Assembly (NCBI GenBank): GCA_002337215.1
Contig: DDFO01000021.1
Location: 6,452-16,007 of the forward strand
Origin: Phycisphaerales bacterium UBA1926
Lineage (GTDB): Bacteria > Planctomycetota > Phycisphaerae > Phycisphaerales > UBA1924
DNA: 9,556 nt
Reading direction: 5' to 3'
Below the pieces are notes generated by a model. The model was not told the DNA's origin. It saw only the letters and a list, made by a program, of their open reading frames with translations, and did not search any database. The translations under genes and the position numbers were made by a program. Positions 1-6,885 of the stretch are shown one piece after another (the stretch's first letter is position 1; each line of letters begins with the position of its first letter).

Positions 1-1042
1 CCTTCTCGATCTCGTCGACCCAGAGGACGATCGGCGCCATCGCCTCCGCCTGCTCGAGCGCACCGCGCAGGCGCCGTTCCGATTCCCCGACATAGCGGTC
101 GTAGAGCGTCCCGGGGTCGAGCCTCAGCAGGGGACGTCCCCACGCGGTCGCGATCGCCTTGGCGCACAGGCTTTTGCCCGCGCCCTGGACACCGAGCATG
201 AGGACCCCGCGGGGCGGGGTGAGCCCGAACGCCGACGCGTCATCGCCGAACGATTGTTCGCGCTGCGCGAGCCAGTGCTTGAGGTTGTCGAGCCCGCCCA
301 CGTCGTCGATCGTCGCGGGGCTCTCGATGTACTCGAGCGAGCCCTCCGCGCTGACGAGCTGCCGCTTGCGCGCGAGGATCGCGTTGAGATCGTCGTCGTC
401 GAAGCGCCGGTCCTCGGCGACAACGTCGCGGATGACCTGCCGGATCTGGCGCGGGTTCAACCCCCGCAGGTTCTTGATGATCATGCGGTAGGCCTTGCCC
501 GTCATCCCGATCTCGATCGGCGATGACCGGTGGAGCCCCTGCAGCTCGCCCTTGATGAGCCGCTCGATGTCGGCGTCGCCCGGCAGCGTGAGCTCGAACG
601 GGGTCGCGTGCGCGCGCACGGATGCGGGCAGTGCATCGGTGTGATCGAGCAGGATGACGTGCGAACCGGTCGCGTCTGCGTGGTCGATCAGCCGACGCAG
701 CGCGCGTCGGGCGTGCGGGTCGTCCATGTGGTCCGCGACGTCCAGCAGCAGCATGATCGTCGGGAGCGATTGGGTGCTCAGCCAGTAGAGCCCGGCGGCG
801 GGGTTGCATGTCTCGCTGATCGGCATCGCGTCGTTGAGCCCGTCGCGCACGCCCTCGATGACCGACCAGACCCAGAGATGGTGCCCCATGTCGCGGACGG
901 CGTTCTCGACAAGCGTCCGGGCCTCCTGCTCCTCGTGGGTGACGATCGAGACGACCGGGTGCCGGGCGCGGAGCAGGACCGCGAGCCGGTCGCGGTCGGT
1001 CCGGGGTGCGGTCGTGTCGGGTCTGTCGGACGGGGCGGCCAT
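1..1042 (-). CDS. Ycf46-like AAA+ ATPase (3' end beyond the window)
   Basis: Only the first 347 codons are visible; the gene runs off the left edge. Residues 1-240 form an N-terminal region seen in Ycf46 proteins, with hydrophobic strands such as IMLLLDV (96-102) and VILLDHTDALP (129-139). The AAA+ core starts near residue 243 with the typical IDDVGGLDNLKHWL. Walker A is GVQGAGKS (284-291), the pore-loop region is LYDRYVGESE (313-322), and Walker B is IVLWVDEIEK (338-347, D343/E344). These match the Ycf46 branch of AAA+ ATPases (COG0464), first named from chloroplast genomes and common in bacteria. Cyanobacterial Ycf46 has been linked to regulation of CO2 use; the role here is unknown. Family members are about 500 residues, so sensor 1, the arginine finger and sensor 2 lie outside. 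The ATG is preceded by a purine-rich GAGGTAGGG. It is divergent from the protease gene. Confidence 0.93.
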   Translation of the reverse strand, partial: MAAPSDRPDTTAPRTDRDRLAVLLRARHPVVSIVTHEEQEARTLVENAVRDMGHHLWVWSVIEGVRDGLNDAMPISETCNPAAGLYWLSTQSLPTIMLLLDVADHMDDPHARRALRRLIDHADATGSHVILLDHTDALPASVRAHATPFELTLPGDADIERLIKGELQGLHRSSPIEIGMTGKAYRMIIKNLRGLNPRQIRQVIRDVVAEDRRFDDDDLNAILARKRQLVSAEGSLEYIESPATIDDVGGLDNLKHWLAQREQSFGDDASAFGLTPPRGVLMLGVQGAGKSLCAKAIATAWGRPLLRLDPGTLYDRYVGESERRLRGALEQAEAMAPIVLWVDEIEK

Positions 1043-1291
1043 GCCGATACCCTACCTCAGGCCGATCGGATCGGCGTGCGAGCCGTCCCCATTCTCCGTT
1101 CCTCGCGTTTCCGGACCCAGAGGTCGGATCAGCCGACCGGGCGGGTGCCGACCCGGGCCCTGTTTGGTCCGGGAAGAAAAGGGATCCGGGGAAGCACCCG
1201 ATCCGAACAGTCGTGACGGGGAGGCGATCCTGCGGACGGTCCGTCCCGCGGTGCCTGTTTATTCCCTGCGGGTTTTTCCCAGGAGCGAGCC
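1043..1291. promoter_or_regulatory. Divergent intergenic region between ATPase and protease
   Basis: These 249 bp separate two divergently transcribed genes, so both promoters should lie here, but I see no convincing -35/-10 pair on either strand. It holds a perfect inverted repeat at 1061-1075 (7-bp arms GCCGATC, one central base), which falls in the ATPase leader 18 bases before its ATG. A second perfect inverted repeat lies at 1234-1246 (6-bp arms GGACGG, one central base), about 45 bp before the protease start. Either could be an operator or RNA structure; in such GC-rich DNA chance is also possible. Confidence 0.4.
1281..1285 (+). promoter_or_regulatory. Ribosome binding site setting the protease GTG start
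   Basis: AGGAG lies 6 bases before the GTG at 1292 and supports this non-ATG start. The bases CCTG at 1265-1268 can pair with CAGG at 1280-1283, and GG with CC across a T-rich loop and a one-base bulge. The site could therefore be partly masked in a small hairpin. The pairing is seen in the sequence; any effect on translation is inference. Confidence 0.6.
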
Positions 1292-3295
1292 GTGAGATCA
1301 CTGCAGAGCCGTATCGCCGTCGCCGCCGCCATCGCGGGCACCGTAGTGCCGGTCGGAGCCACCGTCGGGCAGGACCTGGTCGTCGTGCCGGTGAACGGGC
1401 GCATGCGCGTGTTCGAGGTCGCCGACGCGAAGGCGAAGACCGCGGTCGCCGCCCGGCTCGACATGCGGGTCGTCCGGGCCGGCAACGGGCGGATCGCCGT
1501 GCCCGACCCTGCCAACGCGCGCATCGCCGACAGGCTGGGCGACGCGTGGACGCTCTCGGGCCGTGTCCTCGTGCGCGCGAGCGATCGGCAGCAGGTGAGC
1601 AAGGCGGCCGGGCTCGGGCTCGCCCGGGTCACGCCGCTCTCAGTGGCGAAGGGCTGGTACGCGATCGACGCGGGGAGCATCGAGTCGGCGGCGACGCTCG
1701 CCGAGCGGCTCGGGGGCGATCCCGCGATCGGGACCGTCGAGCTCGACGCGACCCCACCGATCGAGCTGCGGTCGGTCCCCAACGACACGCTGTTCGGCGA
1801 CCAGTGGCACCTGTCCAACGCGTTCACGCCGGGCGTGGATGTGCGCGCACCCGAGGCCTGGGCGCTGGGCTACACGGGGCAGGGTGTGGTGATCGGCATC
1901 ATCGAGTCCAACGGGTTCCTGACGAGCCACGAGGACCTCGCCCCGAACTTCGACGCGTTCCTGAGTCAGTCCACGAGCTTCACCAGCGATCACATGACCC
2001 AGGTCGCGGGCGTCGCGGCGGGCGCCGGCAACAACGGGATGGGCATCGCGGGCACCGCCTACAACGCGACGCTCGCCCAGCGGCTCATCGGGTCGAACTC
2101 GGCGACCGCGAGCGCGCTTTCGGTGCTGGGCAACGACATCCACATCAAGAACAACTCGTGGGGACCCTCCGACGACGGCCGGTTTGATTTCCCGTCGCCG
2201 GTCGTGATGGACGCGATCGAGAGCGCCGCGGTGAACGGGCGCGAGGGCCTTGGCACGATCATCGTCTGGGCGGGCGGCAACGGCGCCGGCGCGGAGGACC
2301 GGGTGGATTACGACCCGTACGCGTCGAGCCGGTACACGATCGCCGTCGGCGCGATCGCCGACAACAACCGGCGTTCGAGCTATTCGGAGCCCGGGGCGTC
2401 GCTGCTCATCGGCGCGTACTCGAACGGGGGCTCCCGGGGCATCACGACGACGCGCGCCAGCGGGGGGTACACCTCGAGCTTCGGCGGCACGAGCGCCGCG
2501 TCCCCGCTCGCCGCGGGTGTCGTCGCGCTCATGCTCGACGCGAACCCGGATCTCTCGTGGCGCGACGTGCAGCACATCCTCGTCGAGACGGCACGCGTGG
2601 TGGACGCGGGGAACGAGTCGTGGGTCCTCAACGGCGCGGGCCGGCTGGTCAACGAGGAGTACGGCTACGGGCTGATCGACGCCTTCGAGGCGGTCTCGCT
2701 CGCGGCCGCGTGGGAACCGGTCGGGCCCGAGGTCAGCGCGACAAGCGGGCGCGTCGAGATCAACGAGGCGCTGCCCGACGGGAACGCGATCGGCGTCTCC
2801 CGCTCGTTCGTCGTGGACGGCAGCGTGCGCATCGAATCGGTCGAGTTGATCCTCGACGTCGAGTCGACGTTCCTGGGTGAGCTGGATATCTCGATCGTCA
2901 GCCCCGACGGCACCGTGTCCGTGTTCTCGCGCGAGCGGTTTGACAGCACCGACGATTTCAACGGGGATGTCTTCACGAGCATGCGGCACTGGGGCGAGCG
3001 CTCCGACGGCGTCTGGACCGTCCGCATGGCGGACCGCCGCGCCGGGCTCGCCGCGGTGTGGGAGGCCGCGGAACTGCGTGTGCACGGCACCGACGCCGGG
3101 GCGCCGCCCTGCTCACCGGCGGACCTCGCCGAGCCGTTCGGCGTGCTCGACCTTGCCGACATCGTGGCGTTCACGACCGCGTACCAGGCGCAGGCACCGG
3201 ACGGCGACTTCGCGCCGCCCACCGGGGTGTTCGACGAGGCAGACCTGACGGCGTTCGTGCAGTCGTTCTTCGCCGGCTGCTCGTCGGACGACTGA
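1292..3295 (+). CDS. Secreted subtilisin/kexin-like serine protease (S8) with P-domain and dockerin-like tail
   Basis: A 667-residue exported protein. Residues 1-25 form a signal peptide (MRSLQSR, then an Ala/Val-rich core). Residues about 28-155 are a propeptide-like region. The S8 domain spans about 165-470: GVVIGIIESNG (198-208), SDHMTQVAG (232-240, H234), WAGGNGAG (326-333, oxyanion N330) and FGGTSAASP (397-405, nucleophile S401). The position normally held by catalytic Asp is Glu205 (GAG, 1904-1906), and the usual HGT is HMT. A P-domain as in proprotein convertases follows at about 480-598, with ELDISIVSPDGT (530-541) and HWGERSDGVWTV (566-577). Residues 607-663 are a two-unit dockerin-like tail bracketed by C607 and C663. 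Such tails occur widely on exported planctomycete proteins. Predicted role: extracellular or surface proteolysis, if the D-to-E site is functional. GTG start with AGGAG 6 bases upstream. Single-gene unit ending at a terminator. Confidence 0.94.
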   Translation: MRSLQSRIAVAAAIAGTVVPVGATVGQDLVVVPVNGRMRVFEVADAKAKTAVAARLDMRVVRAGNGRIAVPDPANARIADRLGDAWTLSGRVLVRASDRQQVSKAAGLGLARVTPLSVAKGWYAIDAGSIESAATLAERLGGDPAIGTVELDATPPIELRSVPNDTLFGDQWHLSNAFTPGVDVRAPEAWALGYTGQGVVIGIIESNGFLTSHEDLAPNFDAFLSQSTSFTSDHMTQVAGVAAGAGNNGMGIAGTAYNATLAQRLIGSNSATASALSVLGNDIHIKNNSWGPSDDGRFDFPSPVVMDAIESAAVNGREGLGTIIVWAGGNGAGAEDRVDYDPYASSRYTIAVGAIADNNRRSSYSEPGASLLIGAYSNGGSRGITTTRASGGYTSSFGGTSAASPLAAGVVALMLDANPDLSWRDVQHILVETARVVDAGNESWVLNGAGRLVNEEYGYGLIDAFEAVSLAAAWEPVGPEVSATSGRVEINEALPDGNAIGVSRSFVVDGSVRIESVELILDVESTFLGELDISIVSPDGTVSVFSRERFDSTDDFNGDVFTSMRHWGERSDGVWTVRMADRRAGLAAVWEAAELRVHGTDAGAPPCSPADLAEPFGVLDLADIVAFTTAYQAQAPDGDFAPPTGVFDEADLTAFVQSFFAGCSSDD

Positions 3296-3351
3296 GGCGA
3301 CGCGGTCTGGATCGTCCGGATTTGGGTCGAGGATGCCATGACGATGAAACG

Positions 3352-3381
3352 AAAAACACCCGACGATCGGCGGGCGTTTTT
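3352..3381. terminator. Bidirectional intrinsic terminator between convergent genes
   Basis: The sequence has five A, a 6-bp stem CACCCG/CGGGCG around an 8-base loop, then five T. Read on the minus strand, the one imperfect pair becomes a G-U wobble (CGCCCG/CGGGUG) followed by a U run. On the plus strand it is an A-C mismatch. It therefore suits the minus-strand TPR-like gene (stop at 3433) slightly better, but can serve the protease (stop at 3295) as well. Position between two convergent stops fits well. Confidence 0.8.
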
Positions 3382-3432
3382 GTGTGTTGGTTCGATTCGT
3401 CGGGGCGGGCGGCTGTCGCCGGGTGGGGTGTG

Positions 3433-4371
3433 TCAGCCCGCCTGGGAGACGAGGTCATAGATCCGGCGCGCCTCGGCGTCGCGTTCGTTGAACGACAGCG
3501 CCTGGTTGGCCGCCTGCTTCGCGCCCGCGGTGTCGCCCAGCAGGTACCGCGTCGCCGCGAGCATGAACCAGCGATCGTTGTAGGTTTCGCTCCGGTCGGC
3601 GTACCGCGTCTCGATCGCGTTCATCTGTGCTTCGAGCTCGTAGACCGGAAGATCAGCGCGGGCCCGGCTCAGGTTCGCGCGCACCGCGCGGCGCATCGCC
3701 CACTCAGCCTGATCATCGAACCCGCCCGCGGCCCGCGCGATCGCGAGGCCCGCCTTCGGGGTCGGGTCGTCGGGACGCAGCACCGACTGATCGGCGAAGA
3801 ACTCGCGCGCGTACCCGGGGTCACCCGCGGCGAGCGCGTTCCATCCGGCCTGGTACCGCGTCTGCGGGTTCTGCGGGACGATGTCGCGGTAGACCGGCAC
3901 CTCGCGGATGGTCTCGCGGATCACTGGCTGCGTGTAGGTCGGCTGCTGATAGACCGGACGCTCGATCACGACGGGGCGTTCGACAATCACCGGGCTCTGG
4001 CGGACCACGGGGGTCGTGTAGACGACGGTGGGGCGGTGGATGGTCGGCTGACGCCATCCGTTGCTGTACACGCGGCTGTGCCCGAATCGGCTGCCCGACC
4101 AGAAGTCGTGGCCCGCTCGGCTGAAGCCGCGGTTGCTGCCCCAGTAGCGGTTGGAATGGCTGTAGCCCCTGTTGTGGAGGCCTCGGGTGTTCCCGATGCT
4201 GATCGAGAAGCCGACGTTGGAGCCGCGGTCGCCGCGGTAGGTCGGGGTGGGGCAGGTGTCCCGGCTGTTGCTCCGGCGGTCTCGGTTGCTGCGCCCGTTC
4301 TGGGCGAGGGCGGTCGTGGAGACCGCGGCGAGGCCGACGAGTGCGGCGAGCAGGCGAGTCGAGTTCTTCAT
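3433..4371 (-). CDS. Secreted Arg/Asn/Ser-rich protein with Val-Pro linker and TPR-like C-terminus
   Basis: A 312-residue exported protein that I do not recognise by name. Residues 1-24 are a clear signal peptide (MKNSTRLLAALVGLAAVS, then ALAQ). Residues 25-114 are low complexity: rich in Ser, Asn, Gly and aromatics with 16 Arg and no Lys. Residues about 115-165 are a Val/Pro/Ile/Arg stretch with repeated units such as VVIERPVYQQP and VIRETIREVPVY, probably an extended spacer. Residues 168-312 are helical and TPR-like (GWNALAAGDPGYAREFF; LAATRYLLGDTAGAKQAANQAL). TPR folds bind protein partners, so a periplasmic or surface scaffold is plausible but inferred. The ATG at 4371 has AGGAAGG 8 bases upstream and begins the signal peptide; an upstream in-frame extension to 4503 has neither. 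It is 282 bp downstream of the acetyltransferase stop, so it may have its own promoter. Confidence 0.9.
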   Translation of the reverse strand: MKNSTRLLAALVGLAAVSTTALAQNGRSNRDRRSNSRDTCPTPTYRGDRGSNVGFSISIGNTRGLHNRGYSHSNRYWGSNRGFSRAGHDFWSGSRFGHSRVYSNGWRQPTIHRPTVVYTTPVVRQSPVIVERPVVIERPVYQQPTYTQPVIRETIREVPVYRDIVPQNPQTRYQAGWNALAAGDPGYAREFFADQSVLRPDDPTPKAGLAIARAAGGFDDQAEWAMRRAVRANLSRARADLPVYELEAQMNAIETRYADRSETYNDRWFMLAATRYLLGDTAGAKQAANQALSFNERDAEARRIYDLVSQAG

Positions 4372-4653
4372 AGCGGACACCTTCCTGAAGTCGCGCCGGG
4401 CGTTGTGCTCCCGGCGCCGAGGGGCGCGTCCCATCGGTCGGACGCGAGCCGACCCACCCGGCCCGACGCCGAGCGAACACCCGCTCAACATGTTGATACA
4501 CATGACGAACGATTTTGTTCCGTCTTGGTCACCGAATCGGCGGCAAATCCCAAGGAGATCCGTACAGATAGTAAGCGCCCGATAACAAATGCTGTGTCGG
4601 ACTGCCGGGCGGGTGTGGTTTCCGGCGATCGGGAGGGACCCGTTGATCCTGGG
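4372..4653 (-). promoter_or_regulatory. Leader and probable promoter region of the TPR-like gene
   Basis: This 282-bp gap has no gene. Nearest the ATG is a perfect 8-bp stem at 4393-4417 (GCGCCGGG/CCCGGCGC, 9-base loop), just upstream of the ribosome binding site at 4380-4386. At 4485-4496 is a perfect 12-bp palindrome, TCAACATGTTGA. The stretch 4485-4590 is clearly less GC-rich than its surroundings, as expected for a promoter, though I could not pick a convincing -35/-10 pair. I see no intrinsic terminator after the acetyltransferase stop, so read-through into this gene is also possible. Confidence 0.45.
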
Positions 4654-5292
4654 TCACTCTCCCGTGTGCGGCTCGAGATCGCGGATCGGCTTCGCGGGGC
4701 TCCCGACGCAGACCTTCCAGGCCGGCAGATCGTTGAACACGCTCGAGCGCGCGCCGACGACGGTTCCCTCGCCGATCGTCACGCCCGGCCCGACGAAGAC
4801 ATCGGCGGCGACCCAGGCCCTCGGGCCGATCGTGATTGGCATGGGCACGAGCGGCCGGGCGGGGTCCTCGAAATCGTGGGTCGCGCCGCAGAGGTAGGAG
4901 TACTGGCTGATGGTCGCCCGCCGGCCGATGGTGGTGCGGGCGACCGCGTAGCAGTCCACATCGTCGGCGAGGGTCGCGTAGGCGTCCATCTCGAGGTTCC
5001 AGGGGGCCCAGATGCGCGCACGCGGGTAGACGCGGGCCTTGGGGTGGAGCGAGGCGCCGAAGATCGAGAGCAGCAGCCGGCGCCAGCCGAAGAGGGGGCG
5101 GGGACTCCAGCGGAACAGCGTGCCCTGCACGGCTCCCCAGATCGCGCGTCCGAGGCGGTGCTTGAACGAGTGCGGCGATGGGAGCGGCCGGTCCGAATCG
5201 TGGGCCGGATCGCGGGCCGCGTCTTGGGCGACGCCGGTCTTGGCACCGGCCTCGGCGTGGGTCTCGGGATTGGGCGTGTCCGGTGCGCTCAC
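4654..5292 (-). CDS. WcaF-like left-handed beta-helix acetyltransferase
   Basis: A 212-residue putative O-acetyltransferase of the hexapeptide-repeat family, close in pattern to WcaF, the colanic acid acetyltransferase. Such enzymes transfer acetyl from acetyl-CoA to sugars of exopolysaccharide in the cytoplasm. Key signs are RARIWAPWNLEM (91-102), DVDCYAVARTTIG (111-123), ISQYSYLCGATHDFEDP (128-144, with H139 the likely catalytic His), then hexapeptide turns ITIGPRAWVAADVFVGPGVT (153-172) and VGSPAKPI at the C-terminus. Residues 1-40 are an acidic, Pro/Ala-rich extension without a predicted fold. The start is GTG at 5292; no strong ribosome binding site is seen, but no other good start precedes the conserved part. 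It follows the thioredoxin gene by 49 bp with no terminator, suggesting co-transcription. No glycosyltransferase or other polysaccharide gene is in view, so the acceptor is unknown. Confidence 0.92.
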   Translation of the reverse strand: MSAPDTPNPETHAEAGAKTGVAQDAARDPAHDSDRPLPSPHSFKHRLGRAIWGAVQGTLFRWSPRPLFGWRRLLLSIFGASLHPKARVYPRARIWAPWNLEMDAYATLADDVDCYAVARTTIGRRATISQYSYLCGATHDFEDPARPLVPMPITIGPRAWVAADVFVGPGVTIGEGTVVGARSSVFNDLPAWKVCVGSPAKPIRDLEPHTGE

Positions 5293-5341
5293 GATGTGTT
5301 GTATCGGGCGGAGGGCCCGGCCGTGTGAAGCGGAGCCCGGA

Positions 5342-6610
5342 TCAACCCCTCAACAACGCTTCGATCCGCTCGCGCATCGGCGCGAGCTTCGGCCTGACCT
5401 CCTCCGGTGCGCCGTCGATCAACTCGAGGTGCCACTGGCGGGCCTGCTTGGCTTTGAGAGAAGTCGTGACGATCGCCGCCCGCATCGTGCCGTCGTCCTG
5501 GCTCGCGATCGCGCGATCGACGGCCTCCTTGGCTTCGTCATCGCGACCCGCGGCGAGCAGGGCGGCGACGGTCTTGGACACGCTCTGCGAGAACCTCCGC
5601 TTCTCGGCGAGTTCGATCTGTGCGCGCACCTCGGGACCGAACTCGTCGTTGCGGTCCTTGTCCATCTGCTTGAGCATCTCGTGCATCTCGATGTCGCGGA
5701 ACGGGTTGTCGATCAGCTGGCCGTAGAGCGCCCAGCGGCCGTCATCGATGAGGATCTCATCGATGATGTCCCGGGTGCGCGTGAAGGTCTCGTTCGCGGT
5801 GGGGCGGTCCTTGATGCGTTCGATCCATTTGCGCACGGGTTCGCGGTCGTGGAGCACGCGTTCGTTGAGGATGAGCCAGTCGCGCAGGTCGTTCCAGGTC
5901 TTCTCGCCCTTCCCGTCCACGAGCCGGTCCTCGGTCCGGTCGCGGAGTTTCACGAACGCGGCCTTCGCCTCGGGGCTTTGCTTCGCGAGCGTGCTCATGT
6001 CGCTCGCCATGAACGAGCCGCGCACGCCGACCATCCCGGGCTGCCTGGAGACCATGTTGTCCCAGAGCCAGAGGTACTCGTCGGTCGCCTTGGCGAACTC
6101 GTCGGCGCGCACGAGTTCGCGTGCGCGATCGAGCCGGGCGCGGATGTCATCGGCCGCGGGGAGGGGGCGCTCGGCGGCCGGGACGATCTCGCCGCCCGCC
6201 GCCTGGCCGAGCCATTCGAGCAGCGCGTCCGCGTCGCGGTAGCCGACGACACGCGCGAGCTCCTGGTCGCCCTTGAACAGGATGGTCGTCGGCATCGCGC
6301 GGATCTTCAGCCGCCCCGCGAGCGCCGGCTCTTCGTCCACATCGACCGACACCGACACGGCCTTCCCGGTCAGCCAGTCGATCACGCGCTGATCCGTGAA
6401 TGTCGTCCGATCCATCATCTTGCACGGGCCGCACCAGACCGCCGTCGCCTTCACGAACAGCAATTTGTCGTTCTCGGCCGCGGTCTGCTTCGCCTCGGCG
6501 TAGGGCTTCTCGGAGAAGAACGCGGGCTCGGCGGTCGAGCGCGCGACGCTCACACCGAGCACGAGGATGGCGAGGGCCTTCAACGATGTCAGTTTCGCGG
6601 GTGCCAGCAT
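5342..6610 (-). CDS. Secreted thioredoxin-fold protein with long helical C-terminal region
   Basis: A 422-residue exported protein. Residues 1-27 look like a signal peptide (MLAPAKLTSLKALAILVLGVS, then ARSTAEP). Residues about 33-138 are a thioredoxin domain with the active site WCGPCKMMD (59-67; C60, C63) and the cis-proline in AMPTT (P107). C60 and C63 are the only cysteines in the protein, so any disulfide chemistry runs through this pair. Residues about 150-422 are charged and mostly helical with no recognised family, perhaps TPR-like or substrate-binding. Predicted role: thiol-disulfide exchange outside the cytoplasm; the WCGPC site is of the reducing type and would need an electron donor such as a DsbD-like protein, not seen here. 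The ATG has GGAAGG 10 bases upstream. First gene of a probable two-gene unit with the acetyltransferase. Confidence 0.92.
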   Translation of the reverse strand: MLAPAKLTSLKALAILVLGVSVARSTAEPAFFSEKPYAEAKQTAAENDKLLFVKATAVWCGPCKMMDRTTFTDQRVIDWLTGKAVSVSVDVDEEPALAGRLKIRAMPTTILFKGDQELARVVGYRDADALLEWLGQAAGGEIVPAAERPLPAADDIRARLDRARELVRADEFAKATDEYLWLWDNMVSRQPGMVGVRGSFMASDMSTLAKQSPEAKAAFVKLRDRTEDRLVDGKGEKTWNDLRDWLILNERVLHDREPVRKWIERIKDRPTANETFTRTRDIIDEILIDDGRWALYGQLIDNPFRDIEMHEMLKQMDKDRNDEFGPEVRAQIELAEKRRFSQSVSKTVAALLAAGRDDEAKEAVDRAIASQDDGTMRAAIVTTSLKAKQARQWHLELIDGAPEEVRPKLAPMRERIEALLRG

Positions 6611-6652
6611 GTTCGAGTCACCTTCCCATGTCCGAGTCGCGTGTCGAGCGGG

Positions 6653-6677
6653 GGCATCGCGCCTTGGGCGCGATGCC
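6653..6677 (-). promoter_or_regulatory. Perfect 11-bp hairpin in the thioredoxin gene leader
   Basis: GGCATCGCGCC and GGCGCGATGCC form a perfect 11-bp stem around a three-base loop (TTG on the plus strand). It lies 42 bases before the thioredoxin ATG. No T run follows on either strand, so it is not a standard intrinsic terminator. It may be an operator, an mRNA-stabilising 5' hairpin or a regulatory leader. Confidence 0.6.
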
Positions 6678-6809
6678 GCGAACCACAGAAGCCGACGGAG
6701 GCTTGCCTGAGTCTACTGCCCATGATCGCGGATGGTTCGGGTTGCCCGCTGCTTCTGCACAGTTCCGCATCCGGGTGCACGTCCGACCGCCGGAGCGGCG
6801 TGGGCGCAC

Positions 6810-6834
6810 AAAAACGCCCGCGTTGCCGCGGGCG
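6810..6834 (-). terminator. Intrinsic terminator of the PEP-CTERM-like gene
   Basis: On the minus strand, a perfect 8-bp GC stem (CGCCCGCG/CGCGGGCG, 4-base loop) is followed directly by five T. It starts 51 bases after the stop codon of the PEP-CTERM-like gene and separates it from the thioredoxin gene. There is no T run on the plus-strand side, so it acts only for minus-strand transcripts. Confidence 0.88.
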
Positions 6835-6885
6835 CCTTGAGGAGAACAGAAGTCTGGTCTCACATGATTCCGAGTCGGATGCTGA

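Noticed and set aside
240..1301. Minus-strand open frame of 353 codons overlapping the ATPase in another frame
   Set aside because: Composition is dominated by Arg/Pro/Ala with no motif, whereas the neighbouring frame reads a complete Walker A and B of the Ycf46 type through the window edge.
1640..3085. Minus-strand open frame of 481 codons
   Set aside because: Antisense shadow of the subtilase and P-domain coding region; no start site and no domain pattern.
3109..3286. Cellulosome-type dockerin
   Set aside because: Loop length and ligand residues differ from classical dockerins and no cohesin, scaffoldin or glycoside hydrolase is present.
4372..4503. 44-codon N-terminal extension of the TPR-like gene
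   Set aside because: The ATG at 4371 starts a textbook signal peptide with AGGAAGG upstream; the extension has neither.
3058..5328. Plus-strand open frame of 756 codons spanning three genes
   Set aside because: Its product is Arg/Gly/Ala-rich without family patterns and lies antisense to the TPR-like and acetyltransferase genes, both of which have signal peptide or family motifs. Long antisense frames are expected in such GC-rich coding DNA.
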